From: Rostratula benghalensis | Taxonomy: Eukaryota > Chordata > Aves > Charadriiformes > Rostratulidae | DNA: 64,000 nt | Assembly: GCA_013399305.1 (NCBI GenBank) | Contig: VXAI01000035.1 | Span: 3,944,283-4,008,282, forward strand | Direction: 5' to 3' | In this document: in pieces, positions 21,982-34,560 of the stretch | Layout: each line of letters opens with the position of its first letter | Position numbering within the stretch: the first letter of the stretch is position 1 | Notes under the pieces: generated by a model | The model's database searches: none | Told to the model about the DNA's origin: nothing | The model's input: the letters and a program-made list of their open reading frames with translations, nothing else | Position numbers and translations under genes: made by a program

Positions 21982-21996
21982 CCACTAGAGGGCAGC
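21982..21996 (+). promoter_or_regulatory. CTCF binding motif, full consensus match
   Basis: CCACTAGAGGGCAGC matches all 15 positions of the vertebrate CTCF core consensus CCASYAGRKGGCRSY. It lies inside a small GC-richer island (about 21950-22080) within AT-rich desert. The motif is on the + strand. A CTCF site about 20 kb downstream of DMRTA2 could anchor a loop or subdomain boundary. The match is direct; occupancy is inferred. Confidence 0.7.
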
Positions 21997-22099
21997 AGAG
22001 ACTGCGTTTAAAGCCACCTCCGAGTGTCCCCAGCCCTCAGCGAAGCGCCACTTCTGCGTCCTCCCACCTTCAACTCTCAGACGCTGTATTATGTTGAGA

Positions 22100-25000
22100 C
22101 CCATTTTTTTTCCCCCCCACCCTGTTCTTCTGCTTAATGATCAGCTTTACCTCCTACGAGGTTTCTCTAATATTGTTTTTCCCCGAGTACACACCAGGTA
22201 TGTACAGTGCAGTGGAAAGCGTGCCTTCCCTGGCTGGGTTTTGTTTTAATTGTAAATGGCTCGTTAGGGAAGGAGACTATTGTCTAAATATACTCTGAGG
22301 GCATTCATGAAACAGGACCCAAACTGGAATTCTGAAATTTGTCCCTTGACTAGAAATGTTTTGTGTGGTGACTAGTCCATTCCTGCCTGTAACCATACCT
22401 CGGGTATTTTTAGCCTTTTTATTAGCTATATTCTCCATAAAAGGAGAGGAATGAAAAAGGAATGAAAGAGCTTGAAAGGAAAAAAAAACTGTCTGTACTT
22501 CTAAACAGGGTCTTCTTCTGCCAGGGTCTCGGGCACCAACCATTAAAGAAGAGGCAGCAGGTAGATACAACAGGCAGGTAACGGGAACCAGTCCTGCATC
22601 TGGCACAGTGTGGGCACTGCAAGAGGAGATGACATTTGTTCCTGACCCCAGTCTTGCAAAGGCCACTTCACAGGGGATGAACTCAGGGGTTTTTTTTTTT
22701 TGTTTTAATCTCATTGCTCAATGTGCTGAGAGTTGGGGGTGAGAAGCATTGGCAGATTAGGGATTGTGTGGAAGAACCAGATACTGCTTAAATGGAATTT
22801 GCTGTGGCAAGAAAGATTAGTGTGGGTGAGTTGATCAAATCTTGGACAGCACTTAAATAATTAAAATAAGTACTATTATAATTATACAAAAGTTCTGAAG
22901 CTTTTTGGATGACAAATCACGGTGATTATTCCCACAGACCAGTGTATTGCTGTAGCATCATCCCTGTACCTGACACTATATAAGCAAGTGCATTATCAAA
23001 ACACTTTAGATAGAAGATGTCACAAATGTTATCTGCTGAAGGTGACACTATCACAATATATTTTCATACTTCTGATGCTCTGAGAATTAGTTTGCAACCT
23101 CTGTTGATTCAGTGGGAGTAGGAGTCTTGGTGTTTCTGAAAATGCCTGGAAGTCTTTCCACTTCCAGGTACTCAAAAACCTTGAAAATCTGCCCCACAGT
23201 ATCCTATAACTTGAGATATTTACATTTCAATTTTGGAGAAAACTGACTCTGGAGTCTGCAGAAGGTAACTGTGGCAGCATTATTATCAGTGGCATTTATT
23301 CTATTTGAGCAGCTGCAGATTACATTATTTAATATCTGTTTTATCTGTGTTTCAGAACTGATTTTGGTGTTACAACAAAGGCAGACTTGTCTTATGAGAA
23401 TCAAAATTATACTTAATTGAATTCTGCTTTGGGAGTTTCTGTCAATCACACAACTGTGTGAATTGGGAAAGACACATGATTGCAACTATGATTAACTTCT
23501 CCAGAGTCTCTCTGAGTACTGCCTATCACATTTCATCAAGAGCTGTGGTATCTTCAGAATAATTGTATTGTACTAAAGGGTATCTTTTGAATGTCAGAAA
23601 TAACTTCAAGAGTAACTTTGAGGGGACGTTTGAGAAGAAGGCGTTATTGAACTGAGGGTTGTGAATACTTTTAAAATAAGGTCAATGTATTTATTTGACA
23701 TGTGTAAAAAAGTAAGGAACAGTTAAAGAAAGGTGTGTCTGCCAGCAGGAGGTAACTAATGGCCAAGTGAGTTTTCAGAGGTGAATGTTTTGTTTAAGGG
23801 AGGAATGGACTGTTGGAGGGACTGACTGTGACACTTGTGCTGAATGACAGTAAACAGACCATAGTGAATTTCATGGACGTTCATGATGCTATTGAGAAAA
23901 CTCCATTTGAAATCTGAAAAATCAAGTTGTGTTTGTGTGGTGGTGCATACACACAATTTAAGGGAGTGAAAAGCGTTCTAATAAGAAATTAGCTTTTGGG
24001 AGCAAATCTGTCTGATAAACAGAATGTGATTCTTCAGAGAAGAACCATCTTCAAAAGGAGGCATTTTGACCTGAAGCACTCTTGACCGTCTTTCTCCCTA
24101 TATAATTCTTAACAACAACGCAAACAAATGGAAAATTCCCTCCCCTGACAACAGCTTGCCTTTGCCCACCTGCACCTGAACTACCTTTACACCCCTAGAG
24201 GAGGGCAGGGGCGTAAATTAGCAGTAGATATAGATGGCCAATTCATAACTAAGAGTGAATGTTCATGGTGCTGGAATGCCTGAGCCATGTATTGTCAGCA
24301 CGCACCAGTGCTCTCGACTTTCCCTGTGTTTATGTAGTTACATAAAGGAAATTAGGTCCTTTTGTACTATTACATTACTGGCTTATTTTTCTGAGTTGAA
24401 GCTTCACTTTCCTTTATTCCTAGCTCTTACAAATGAGCAATAACAAATGCAGACCACATTTACTTCAGAATTTGAGCCTTTATAAGAGCTTCAAGTAATT
24501 TAATTTATATGTATTAAGATTTTTAACTTACCAATTTGACTTTCTTGAGTGTTGTAAGATTACATTTTAAGAACTGTGAACAAGGTTAGCCCAAAAACCA
24601 CTGCACTAGAGATCTCTAACTTTGAAGGACAGACAATAGGGTTTTTGTGCCCCTGTAGCTAGTTAGCCAATGTTAACATTACTTTGCTTTTATCTCTAAA
24701 TTGCATCAACTGTCTCCAGTGACATTTAACTTACATATGTGAAGAGATTGGCATTTTGAGATTGAGTGTTATTGGATGAAAAAGCTGATTTTGTCACGGG
24801 ACATCTGTTTTATTGTTAATTAGATGAAATAGGAAAGACATAAGAAGAGTACACACAAACTATTTCATAGTTCCTGCTTAAAACCTTGCTCTGATGCCTT
24901 GAAATTAATGGTGCTTTACGGATTTTCACATTTTGATGCGGATTTCATTTAGAAAGTTTCAGGAACAAATGACAGAGTTGTTATCCATCTGCCTCTGTCT

Positions 25001-28000
25001 TTACAATTCAATTATTCCCTGCCATTGTACAGTGTCTCCTTTCAAAACTATCAGGAATAAAAAGAACCAACTTCAGCAACTCATCACAGCTCACATTTTG
25101 TGTTTATCAAAGTAAGAAGTGCTATCTACATTGGGCTATCAAGTTGACTTGATCTTTTTGACAGTTGTGGATGCTAAGATCCTGTGAGGTTGGGATTTTT
25201 TTTGGTCAAATTATTGTATAAAGACTCAAGCAGACCAGCTTTTCTCAGTTTTCAGTCATTCTTAAAGATCTGTCCTGTTGAGGTGCAGAAAAGGAGGCAG
25301 GTTTAAAATATACTCCCAGGGGAGACAAAGAAATTGTAATTTGTGGTAACACGTCATATTATTTCAGGATAAAGGCACATGAGAGATCCCATGGGAATAA
25401 GGGAGAAAAAGGCATCTAGAGTAGTAATTGGGACTATTGTAACAGTATGGAAAGTTACCTGGAGATGGGTGGAAAACACCAGGTAAGGCTGAGGTGATTG
25501 ATTACATCTTTCCCGCTTAAAAGAATACATCTGTAACTTAGGAATCGAGCCTCTGCTCCTGAGCCCCTTTGACAGGATCTTAGTGTATCCTTGTACAGAA
25601 TTTGGTAGTGGAGAAACCAAGGATGCATGCTGGCTGTGGCAGGCTCAGGTGGAGTAACCCTTACAGCTGGAAAGGGGGAAAAGCTCTTCTGCAGTTCCTG
25701 TCTTAATATTAAGGTAAAGATTACAGAGAGAATGCAGAGCAAGTCACAGGCTACATGGCTGGCGTTAGACTCTATCCACACTCACTAAGTACTGGTGGTG
25801 GGGAGGAGATAAAGAAGAAACCAGCAAAGTAGAATTTGATTGTGGGGTGGGAGGGATGGGAAATGGATTTTAAGTCCCTGAACTGATGTTCACAGGAAAG
25901 TGAAGTGACTTCAAAAATGCAGTCCTCAGCTGTGGGCACACAGCTCCTTTTCTATCCTTGGCAATAAAGCCAATCTCCTGAAGCAGATTACAGAGGCCCT
26001 TTTCCTTCATGTGTGCAGGGAGCATGTATGGTTCTTAGTGGAAGCTGCACTTTTTGAGTTGTCACATGAGATTAGAGAAGCATCCAGTTAGGCAAGTGTT
26101 TTGTCATTAAGTGTCAGTATTGGTTATTCTGGGGGAATGCAAAAGAAATTCTGAAGAAGGATGTTTAGATTAACTATGTCTCCTGGCTTTGAATGTTTAA
26201 GCCCCTTTCAATGATGGAACAAAATCCCTACACCCTCCCCAAGACTTTCCTAAATGTGGTCAGGCAAGAGTTGTTTTCTCTGACCTCATGAAAACATTGC
26301 AGAATCATTATATATGCCACCTAGAGTGAGGGTCCTGCCCCTCTGTTTCAAGTACAGAAATGCACATTATTATCCTATTCCTAGCCCAAAAAGGTTCTTA
26401 GTTCTCCTAATACATAGTATCTATTAACTAAAAATGTGGGTCCATTATTCTCAATGCTTCAGCCCCCTCTTCCTCCTCTTCTTGGTCTGGGACTCATGCT
26501 ATGGCAAAATACCTTCATTAGTGTGACTAAGAAAAGCTTACAAAATGTTTCATTTAGGAGGGAGCAAGATTGATACCCTTTATTAGTGAGCTGGAGCAAT
26601 CTCTGCCTTCTCTTCTCAAACAGCTCCATATCTGTTTGGCTCTGGAGTGCACAATCTTGATGAATTGTGAGTTAACTTAATGGAGAGGAAAATGTGTGTA
26701 GTGCTGTGTGAGGGCAAAAGGGAAAAATACAGAATAAGAATCGATGGAAGAGAGAAAAGACTTGATGGAAAATGAAATGGCCTCTTCCCAAAAAAGTTGA
26801 TGAAGAGAAAATAAACACACTGGCAAGCAGGTTCAGAGAGGGAATGCAGGAAAGTACAAGGCAGTCAGTGAGGGGAGAGATGGATCAGAGGCACAATGTA
26901 CAGATTTTTTAATTTTTTTTTTTGTTTCAAGAGTAGAAAGTGTGGGAGTATTTGGATCAAGGGCCATGGTTCTGCCCTGTCTTTGCTCGAATTAAATAAG
27001 AAAAGCCCAAATGTGAAAAAGTTTCTCTCTTCCACTGAAGCATATGATCTAAAAATAAAGACTAGAAATTTATTGGAAAAATATTTCAGAATATTTTTGA
27101 ACATTAGTGTCTTTTCCCATGGTCAGTGACTCAAAAGCAATTGCTCATGAATGGCTGTTTTTTTTTTTTCACTCTATAGATTTCTGCTACCTGGGTATAT
27201 TCAGAGTTACATTCTATTACTTAGCTGGGTAAATCAGTGTTATTACTTCTGCCAGGGCTGTAGTGACAGTCCAGACTGTCCTGATGGCTTATTAACTAAC
27301 CTCTGATTTCACAGAGTCTACTGCTGCTAATATGTAAGCCAGGAAAGACCTTGCTTGGCTTTCAGAGTTAGGCAATTATCAGGAGTGGTTGTTGGGGGTG
27401 AGAGGGGAAGCACTTGAAAAATTGAGCTGACTTGATGAGGAAATCACGGAGACACACAGTAAAAGAGCAGGACCCTGTATACCATCATGCTCTTGCAGTA
27501 CTCCAGGGGAATTTGTTTGATGATGAGGAGAGTAGAAAGATCTGTCCCAACCTTCTAGATGTAATAAATCAACCTTGTTTTCCTTTTATTTATTTTTAAT
27601 TTAAAAAAAAAATAATTATTTAAAGGTGGCTACAGGAAGCTAAACCCAAGATCAACAGTTACATGATCTTTAAATTAAATGTAGATGTAATGATTATTAA
27701 CCACTATTTCCATGTTACACATGGAAGTTACACACCTCAGGAGGATTTATTTATATAAGGATAAATATTTGTCATTGAATAGTGTTGGGGCGGATGTTGG
27801 TGCAAAACATTGGCAGTTGTGTTTCTGAATCAGTGTTGAGCATTCAAGCTCTCGATAAGATTTGTGTTTGTATCCAGTGGTACACCTAACATAAAAGGTT
27901 AGAAGCCATGCTACAATTTTTGAGGTTGACCTTAAGAAATAAATGGTTTGTTTGGGGTCTTTCTTTTATTGGTTTTCCTTTTCTGAAAAATAGTTTTTGG

Positions 28001-30500
28001 ACATTCCCCCACCCCCCTGACCCTTAAGGCAACCTTTTACTTTTCTGCCACATTTCCTAATGTTCCTTTGCAACCCTGGGAACCAGAAACTCTGTGCAGT
28101 GAGAATCCCATGCAAATGTTGTATTTCAGTACCTGGGAATTTAGGAAAAATACCAAAGCCATGGTAAAAGTCACAGTCTTTAGGCAAGAGAACTATTGCT
28201 CATCATATGTTCTTTGGTTGGATGAAGCTCCTCCTGAAGCCAGTAACCTTGCAGAAGATAGGAGACAGTGGGAAGAAGGGCGTGTTGACCTGCATGCCTG
28301 TAATTACAATATCTATGATATAAAAAGAAATGATACTGTTGTTATGTAGGTTGTTTTATTTATTTATTTTTTTTTTAAATTAGAGTTGCTGGGCATGAGA
28401 GAATGGCAAGGCTGGAGAAGTGACTAAAGGGCCAAAACCAGTTAAACAGCTGAACCTGAGATGCCGAATGAAGCTCAGGAGGGTTGGGAGTAGAGTGGTG
28501 CTGGGAGTTTGCCTGGTGTCCGTGCTGGATGGTGAGAGAGAGAAGCTCTGGATAAGGGCTTGCAGAGCACCTATGGGTGCTTGGCATCTCTGGATATCAT
28601 CCAGTTCAGGGCACGGAACAGTGGTCAGCTCCAGCAGGTTGCTCAGGAACTCGAGCAACAGGAGAAAGACAGCCCCTTCCTGCCTCCTGTCTGGACTGAG
28701 AAAGAAATCACCCATCACCCTGCTGCTGCAGAGGTGAACTGTGAGTCCTGGTTATAATACCACTAACATGGTCTTCCAGTTAGTAGAAAATTGACCCTTG
28801 TGTTTGTAAGTCCTTTCATCAGAGATCTGGCAGCTACCTTTTAGTAACTTTGTAGGTGCGTGGCGTGTATACTTGTATACAACACATCAACATTTAACCA
28901 GCTAAAAAACATGGGAAGAAGGAAGTGGAACTCAAAGTTTACAAAAGTGGTGCAAAAGTTTACCAAAAAAAAAAAAAAAAAAAGAGGAAAGAAAACAGAT
29001 CAGAAGGGAAAAAAACCCCTTCCACCCCTCACCCCCCCAGCTGCTGAACAGGAACTAAATCTTTAATGCTAGAGTCTTAGATAAAAAACTAAAATATTTA
29101 TAACACCTTTTTAACCTGGATTTTATAGTAATGAAGTTTAACATATATCTTCTATTACCTTTGTCAAGTTTATGACTAGCTCTCCTTTATGGATCCCTTA
29201 AATATGTATAAGACAGTTTTACTTATCTTGTTTACGTGGGTTTTCTTTTTGGGCATTTGTCTCCATCACTACATAGCGTGTTTATGGTAATTTACTATAA
29301 TACATGTATATCAGAGGCAGTTTAAATGACACTTAGCCTTGAATATATTTAAGATTTTTTTTCCTTGTAGTCACTAGGAAGTCAAAAGATATATGAAAAG
29401 CTATTAATTTTCAAATGATAGTAACATAAACAATATAAAAACTTGTATTTGCTCTTGGAACAGTGTTAGGGAGAAATATATAACAAATGGGGCATCACAC
29501 AGTCAGTTATTAAAAAAAGTAAATTAATAAACTCAACATTCAATCTTTTCACATGTCAAGGATAATCCAGACAGTAGTTTGATTTGAGGGAAGAAAATGT
29601 GTTGGCTTTAATCACTGATTTTTGTTTAAGACTCCTCAGTAAACATTTGTTTTCTGTTAGTTTCCCTTCCAGCCCTATGGAAAGGGATGCCCCACGTGTT
29701 ACCCAGAGCGTGCACTGCAGGTCCTTGAGTTATTGCCACTGTCTCCAAAGGATCTGGATGAACAGCCTCTGTGTAAGGGGCTGATGCTCTGCCAGTAGCA
29801 TGTGCAGTGTCCCTGTAATGAGGAAGAGTTTTGTTGCAAAGGTATTTCTGTGAATAGACACAGAAGAAAAAAACCCCCAAACTTAAGATGGGAGGCTGTG
29901 GCTTAGAGTCCCCAGAGCATTTCACCAGTTGGTGGCTGAGCTCAGATACTGTGTAGACCTGGGGTGTGCTTTGCCTAGTAATCTATTTCACTTTCAGCCT
30001 CATGGAAAGGTATGATCTGGCCTGAAGGTCATAGTTTTGGAGTGAATGACCTGTACTTCTGGTGTTCTCTTTTTTTTTTTTTTTTTTTTTTGACTAGAGT
30101 CCAGTTAATTCCTGTCTGTAAGCACACGAGTAACATTTATGTATCTTTATGAAATAGAAAAAATGAGTACAATGGGAACTGGATTCCCTGGAGCTTCTCA
30201 GAATACCACTACGTGCTTATCTACTCTTTTTGGTGCTGGAAAACATTTAAAATTCTGCTCTCTAATATTATTAATTTAAAAAAAAATGTTATTATGGAGA
30301 GACTATTTAAAGGTGACAACTTGTTCAGAAATGAAGCTCTGTGGCCCTTGATGGGGTAATTGAGAAAGACTTGCAGACATAAGGGAATACCAGAAAGCCC
30401 AGCTATTAATGTTAAGGGAGGGTGGAAATCCTTCAGTACTTCAGAAATTTCACAAAAACGTGTTCTACTTCCTCTCCACCCCCAGCCCAGGCACCTGTGC
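22100..30500. other. Gene-free intergenic DNA
   Basis: No recognised gene. The longest open frames (145 codons at 22277-22714 on the minus strand and 112 codons at 28380-28718 on the minus strand) show no domain or typical codon pattern. A poly-A stretch lies at 28965-28983 and a T22 run at 30070-30091. A stretch at about 28400-28750 is more GC-rich than its neighbours, for reasons I cannot identify. Confidence 0.55.
30070..30091. repeat. Poly-T homopolymer (22 T)
   Basis: A T22 run with no retroelement body that I can recognise next to it. Confidence 0.9.
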
Positions 30501-30559
30501 ATACTGTGATGCTGACAAGAGAAAAGCTTACTATTAGAGACTCTCTTCCTTGAATGTGT

Positions 30560-30990
30560 GCTTGGAGAAAAGTATGCCATCTTTGAACTAATAAAATTCA
30601 CTTTGTTGTTTGTAAATAAAGGTGGATACAGCATCCCTGCTGCATGTACACCAATGTGCAATTTTAGATCATTGAAATTTGCTGCATGGCAAATGCAGAA
30701 AGAGCCATCACATTGGAAACAGTCTTTCAGAGGAGGAAGCAAGGAATGAAATTCCTTTGATGAATAAACTCAAATTGAATGATTGTGCATATGCATTTGT
30801 ATTTGCTTTCTCTCTTTGTCCTTTGTTCTTCCTTTAGGGATGCATTTGCATGCAGACTGCTAGTGAGCGGAATGCAGAGCTCCTGTACAGCGGAGCTGTG
30901 TGCTGGCATTGATCTAGTGGTCTGTGCCAGCTCAGTGGTGCAAGATTTACTTTAATTTCCTCTTCCCTTTGTTCTTTTGCCTCTGTGCTT
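30560..30990. promoter_or_regulatory. Candidate neural-type enhancer: POU octamer plus SOX motif cluster
   Basis: A perfect POU octamer ATTTGCAT sits at 30844-30851 within the near-palindromic ATGCATTTGCATGCA. A related ATGCATTTG lies near 30800, and SOX-type CTTTGTC/CTTTGTT cores at 30814-30820, 30821-30827 and 30967-30973. Adjacent POU and SOX sites are the known signature of neural-progenitor enhancers bound by SOX2 with POU3F factors. The region is complex, non-repetitive DNA. Conservation was not testable here. Confidence 0.45.
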
Positions 30991-31859
30991 TAAATAAAGA
31001 CTTTTCTGTTATTACTTCCAGAAATTTTGAGAAGTCATAGCTATTTTGTACCCAAATAACCATGACCCGTTTCTCTGTGACTGATAACTGCAGAGCTCCC
31101 TGTCTGGTGGGTCCCACGCTTACGTATGTCTGAAATTCTCAGATTTATTAACTTTGGGGAGGTGTGATTTTTTGGTTAGGCTAAATGGAGAGTGAGTATT
31201 TTGAGGTTCTCAGGGTGTACAGTTAGATACTATGTGGTTCTGGGAAGAAACCTCTGATATAATTTTGACAGCAGGTCCCAAACATGAAGCAGGAATGCAG
31301 AAATCATCTTCCCAGCTTGCTGGAAGGTAGCTTCTACTTTTAGAAGAAGCTCCAAATGCCAGTGGCCTCACCTGGAACTTGGAGCTTTTTCAATCTCATA
31401 CTTTGCAGCTGGAATTCCTGAGCTGTCAGGTGGAAGGGAAGCAGAATCCCCTTCCAAGCTAGCAAACGCATAAACTGGTGTCTCTTTGTGCAGCAGTACC
31501 CTCCTCCTGGCACGTAGGCTGGGCTTCCAGTAGCCCCTACAACGTTACAGCCCAGTGTTTAGTCGTGGAAGCTGGTTAAGCAGCAGTTCCCCTTGTTGCG
31601 GGATCTAATGATGATGTAGCGGACTGTGACCGGAGCTGCGCACCTTGAGGTGTTGTGATGCAGGTGAGCACAGCCAGGAAGGTTATCTGCTGGGCTGAGT
31701 CTGCAGCAAAGGGGGACAAATGTTGCTTTTAATGAAGAAACAGAGCAGAATTGCAAGCAGCAGATTAATTACTTTTCTCAAAAGGAAAATGTGCTTAGTT
31801 TCAAACTAGTTGTTCCAGTGGGCCTTGTATTGTATAACACTCACCTGAGACAGAGGCTG

Positions 31860-32000
31860 ACAGGCTGTCCCAACCTTTAATTGACTAATTAATAGTTATT
31901 AATTAGTATTCCCTGCAGTTGTAGTCTCAACCATGAGTTAATTGATTCTGATGGGGAATTAAATGTCCCATGTCAGAGATGAGTGCCCATAACAGCATCT
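31860..32000. promoter_or_regulatory. Candidate homeodomain-dense regulatory element
   Basis: Within about 100 bp there are repeated TAATTA/ATTAAT cores, including a 24-bp perfect palindromic block (31884-31907), TTAATTGATT and GGAATTAAATG. This is the pattern of a paired-type homeodomain target. Confidence 0.4.
31884..31907. other. Perfect 11-bp inverted repeat of TAAT cores, 2-bp spacer
   Basis: ACTAATTAATA (31884-31894), spacer GT, then its exact reverse complement TATTAATTAGT (31897-31907). Each arm contains TAATTA-type homeodomain sites. Confidence 0.85.
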
Positions 32001-32279
32001 GAGGCAGTTATTTTGTGTAATAGACTAAAACAAACCTGTTTTATATGTGTGTGTACACTGATGCTAAATTGCACAAACCCTTGGTTTTGTGTATTTAAAC
32101 CTATTGCTCTGTGCCTGCTGTATCATGAGGTTTGTAAACACTTAATGGAGACAGTAAATTCTTATGTAACTGGGAGAGAGGGGATGCTGTTTTCAAACCC
32201 CGTGCTCTGATGTAGGATCTGTTTCTCTCTGAAAACCACCGTAAAAACATCTGCCTTCCCAATTCACTTCTGTCATGAG

Positions 32280-32760
32280 TTAAAATCCTCTGGAGATGAG
32301 AGCTAACTGGTAGATTTGATAGCTAAGTATTCCAGCGCTGACAGGCTGCAGTATTTCATAGCAACATAAATATCATTGTGTCCGTTAAGTTTATTAGGTT
32401 AAGAGATTTTGGAAAATAACCTCTAATGGGCAGCATGATTTGATAGGCAGGTGCAGCTGATGGAAAAAGCATTAGTTTTCCTGCTCAATTTATACTGCTT
32501 TCTACGATGGAGCTGCTGCCAGGCAGGAGCAGCTGGGTGGCACTGACTTTGGTTAGCCGGTCTTGTACTGTCCAAATCTTCTTGTAGTGCAGTAAAGCTG
32601 AAGGAAGCCTTACTCAAGGCTTTTCAGCAGAGTTATCTGTAGTCTTGTCACTACTCAATTTCAAGCTGTCAGATTTTATGATATTATAAGGGCTCCTGGC
32701 ACCTCCTAGTTCAAAGCGTAAACATAATAAATATACATTCGTATATTAAATGGACCTCTT
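32280..32760. promoter_or_regulatory. Candidate conserved non-coding element with E-boxes and homeodomain sites
   Basis: Complex non-repetitive DNA contains GGCAGGTGCAGCTGATGG (CAGGTG plus CAGCTG E-boxes, near 32445-32465), a second CAGCTG near 32528, and several AT-rich homeodomain-like cores. It lies in the same stretch as the POU/SOX and TAAT-palindrome blocks, suggesting a regulatory cluster. This is inference only. Confidence 0.35.
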
Positions 32761-33939
32761 CAAACTCCAAAGCAGTTGCTATATTATAGGCAATGTGCAA
32801 TCCATGTGTGATAAAATCCTGACCCTATCAAAGTTGATGGGTGTTTGCTAAGTGGTAGAACCAAGATATTCCCAAGGCTACCCAAACAATGTCTGATAAC
32901 CTGCTCTGCAGGAGGTGGAGCTTGCTTGGATGTGGAGCTTCCTGACTGCTGCCATTTTACAAGAGTAGAGTGGATTCTGGGTGTTCTCGTGGTGACTGTG
33001 AATGGTACACCCAGAAGAGAAACTGTGCAGTTCATCTCCAAGAAACAGAAGAAAACCTTCCGACTACCTGCCCTTGGGATATTTTGTATTGCTTAATATC
33101 CTCAGTTATTGATTAGCACTCTCGATGGAGGAGAACTGAAGACAGTTCGATCTTCTCCAAAATGATGATTGAGAGGTGAAGGGAGGTGAGGGGAAACTGA
33201 TAAATGGTTCTGAATTTAACACTTTAGGCTAAGCCACCAAATGCCTAATTAACATTTAAAAGGAAGAGAGTTGCCCTGCAGGTGAGAAAAAGGGATGCTA
33301 AGTTATTTTGAAAAATTCAGATGTCGGGCAAAGATGGGGAAGATTTACATGTTAATGGGATCCTCAGCAGGAGAAGCAACCAAAGAGTGGTGATGGAAGA
33401 CAAATAGATGCACCCATCTGCACCTTCAGATGTTACCACATAAGTTTGAGTAGTCCCACACTTAGTTTGACAAAAATGAGTAAAGATTTGTGGTTGGAAG
33501 AGACGGCCTGTGAAATAGCCTTGTGTTACTTTCAAAACCTCTCTGTGGAAACAGGTTTTACCACCTGGTTTGACAAGATAGCAGTTTAAGACGTATGCTC
33601 TGGCTGCTTTAACGTGTGTGTGAGTTTGGGTGCCCACAGCTGAGAGCTGAACGCTGGGGAGGGTGCTGGTTTCTGTGAACTTGAAAAGAAGTGACAGAGA
33701 CCGGGAGCGTTTCTGATGGGACGTGACATGTACAGCTGAGCCCAGCTCTGAGCCTTGCTGAGATCGCTGTAACTAAATTGTAGGAGAGAACTTGATCTGG
33801 CTAGCCTTTATTTTAGACCCTAGATTTTTTTTGTTTTTGTTTTTCCTGGTTCTCCTTTCATATATTATTTCTTTCCAATTTTTGTACAGTTTTTTTTTTT
33901 TCCCCCCCTGTTAGAAATATGTAGACTGAGCCAGGTTTT

Positions 33940-34560
33940 ACAGTGAACCAATACAGCCTGCACACACCTTCTCTTGAGAAGTTATTCCTTGTCCTGAAGC
34001 ACCCTTTCAAGGTAATGTACAAAAAAGCCATATTTTATGAGATTATTAAATTTATGACTCCCATTTACTTTAATAAACTTTGCATTAAACCGAGACTGGT
34101 GACAGAAGCAAATAGCAATAAAGCACTCTGCTGTCATCTTTTTACTGAAAAATATTTCACATGAGGGACCCAATAGCCATGGCAATAGGTTTGTGTTTGT
34201 TTTCCCTCCCTCTTATGTTAACAAGCTTGCTAAACATTTCTGCAGAATTATCCGCTACAGCTAATTCAGTTTAGGCAAGGTGTTTGGGCCTGTGGAGAAG
34301 CTCTTAGAGATGTCAAGCATTTTATAAAATCAGATAATTTTCCTTGGTCACTAAAAGCCGTGGCCATCTAGTCTTGGGGCAGATTGCACTCTTCCATTGA
34401 GATGTTAAACTTTGCTTCCTTTCAGAAGCAGCGTGAGTCAGCTCCGGGCAAATCTAAGCCTTACAGCGGAACTAGAACAAACATAAAGTGGAACCAATCC
34501 TAAATATATTTGCATCTAGATTTTGGCAGACATTGTTATGGCTTTCTGTATTTTGTGGGC
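33940..34560. promoter_or_regulatory. Candidate conserved non-coding block
   Basis: About 600 bp of complex sequence with no repeats shows many short transcription-factor-like cores. Examples are TTTGCATTAAAC near 34080, GAGTCAGCTCC near 34434 and ATATTTGCATCTAG near 34507, which carries ATTTGCAT. The texture differs from the surrounding degenerate AT-rich DNA. The call needs alignment to confirm. Confidence 0.35.

Noticed and set aside
22277..22714. 145-codon minus-strand open frame
   Set aside because: No recognised domain, low-complexity start, intergenic composition.
23741..23755. CTCF-like CCAGCAGGAGGTAAC
   Set aside because: Three mismatches to the core consensus (12 of 15), including the key GGC.
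28380..28757. Overlapping open frames on both strands (105-112 codons)
   Set aside because: Mutually antisense and without similarity I recognise; possibly an unidentified old repeat, but not supportable.
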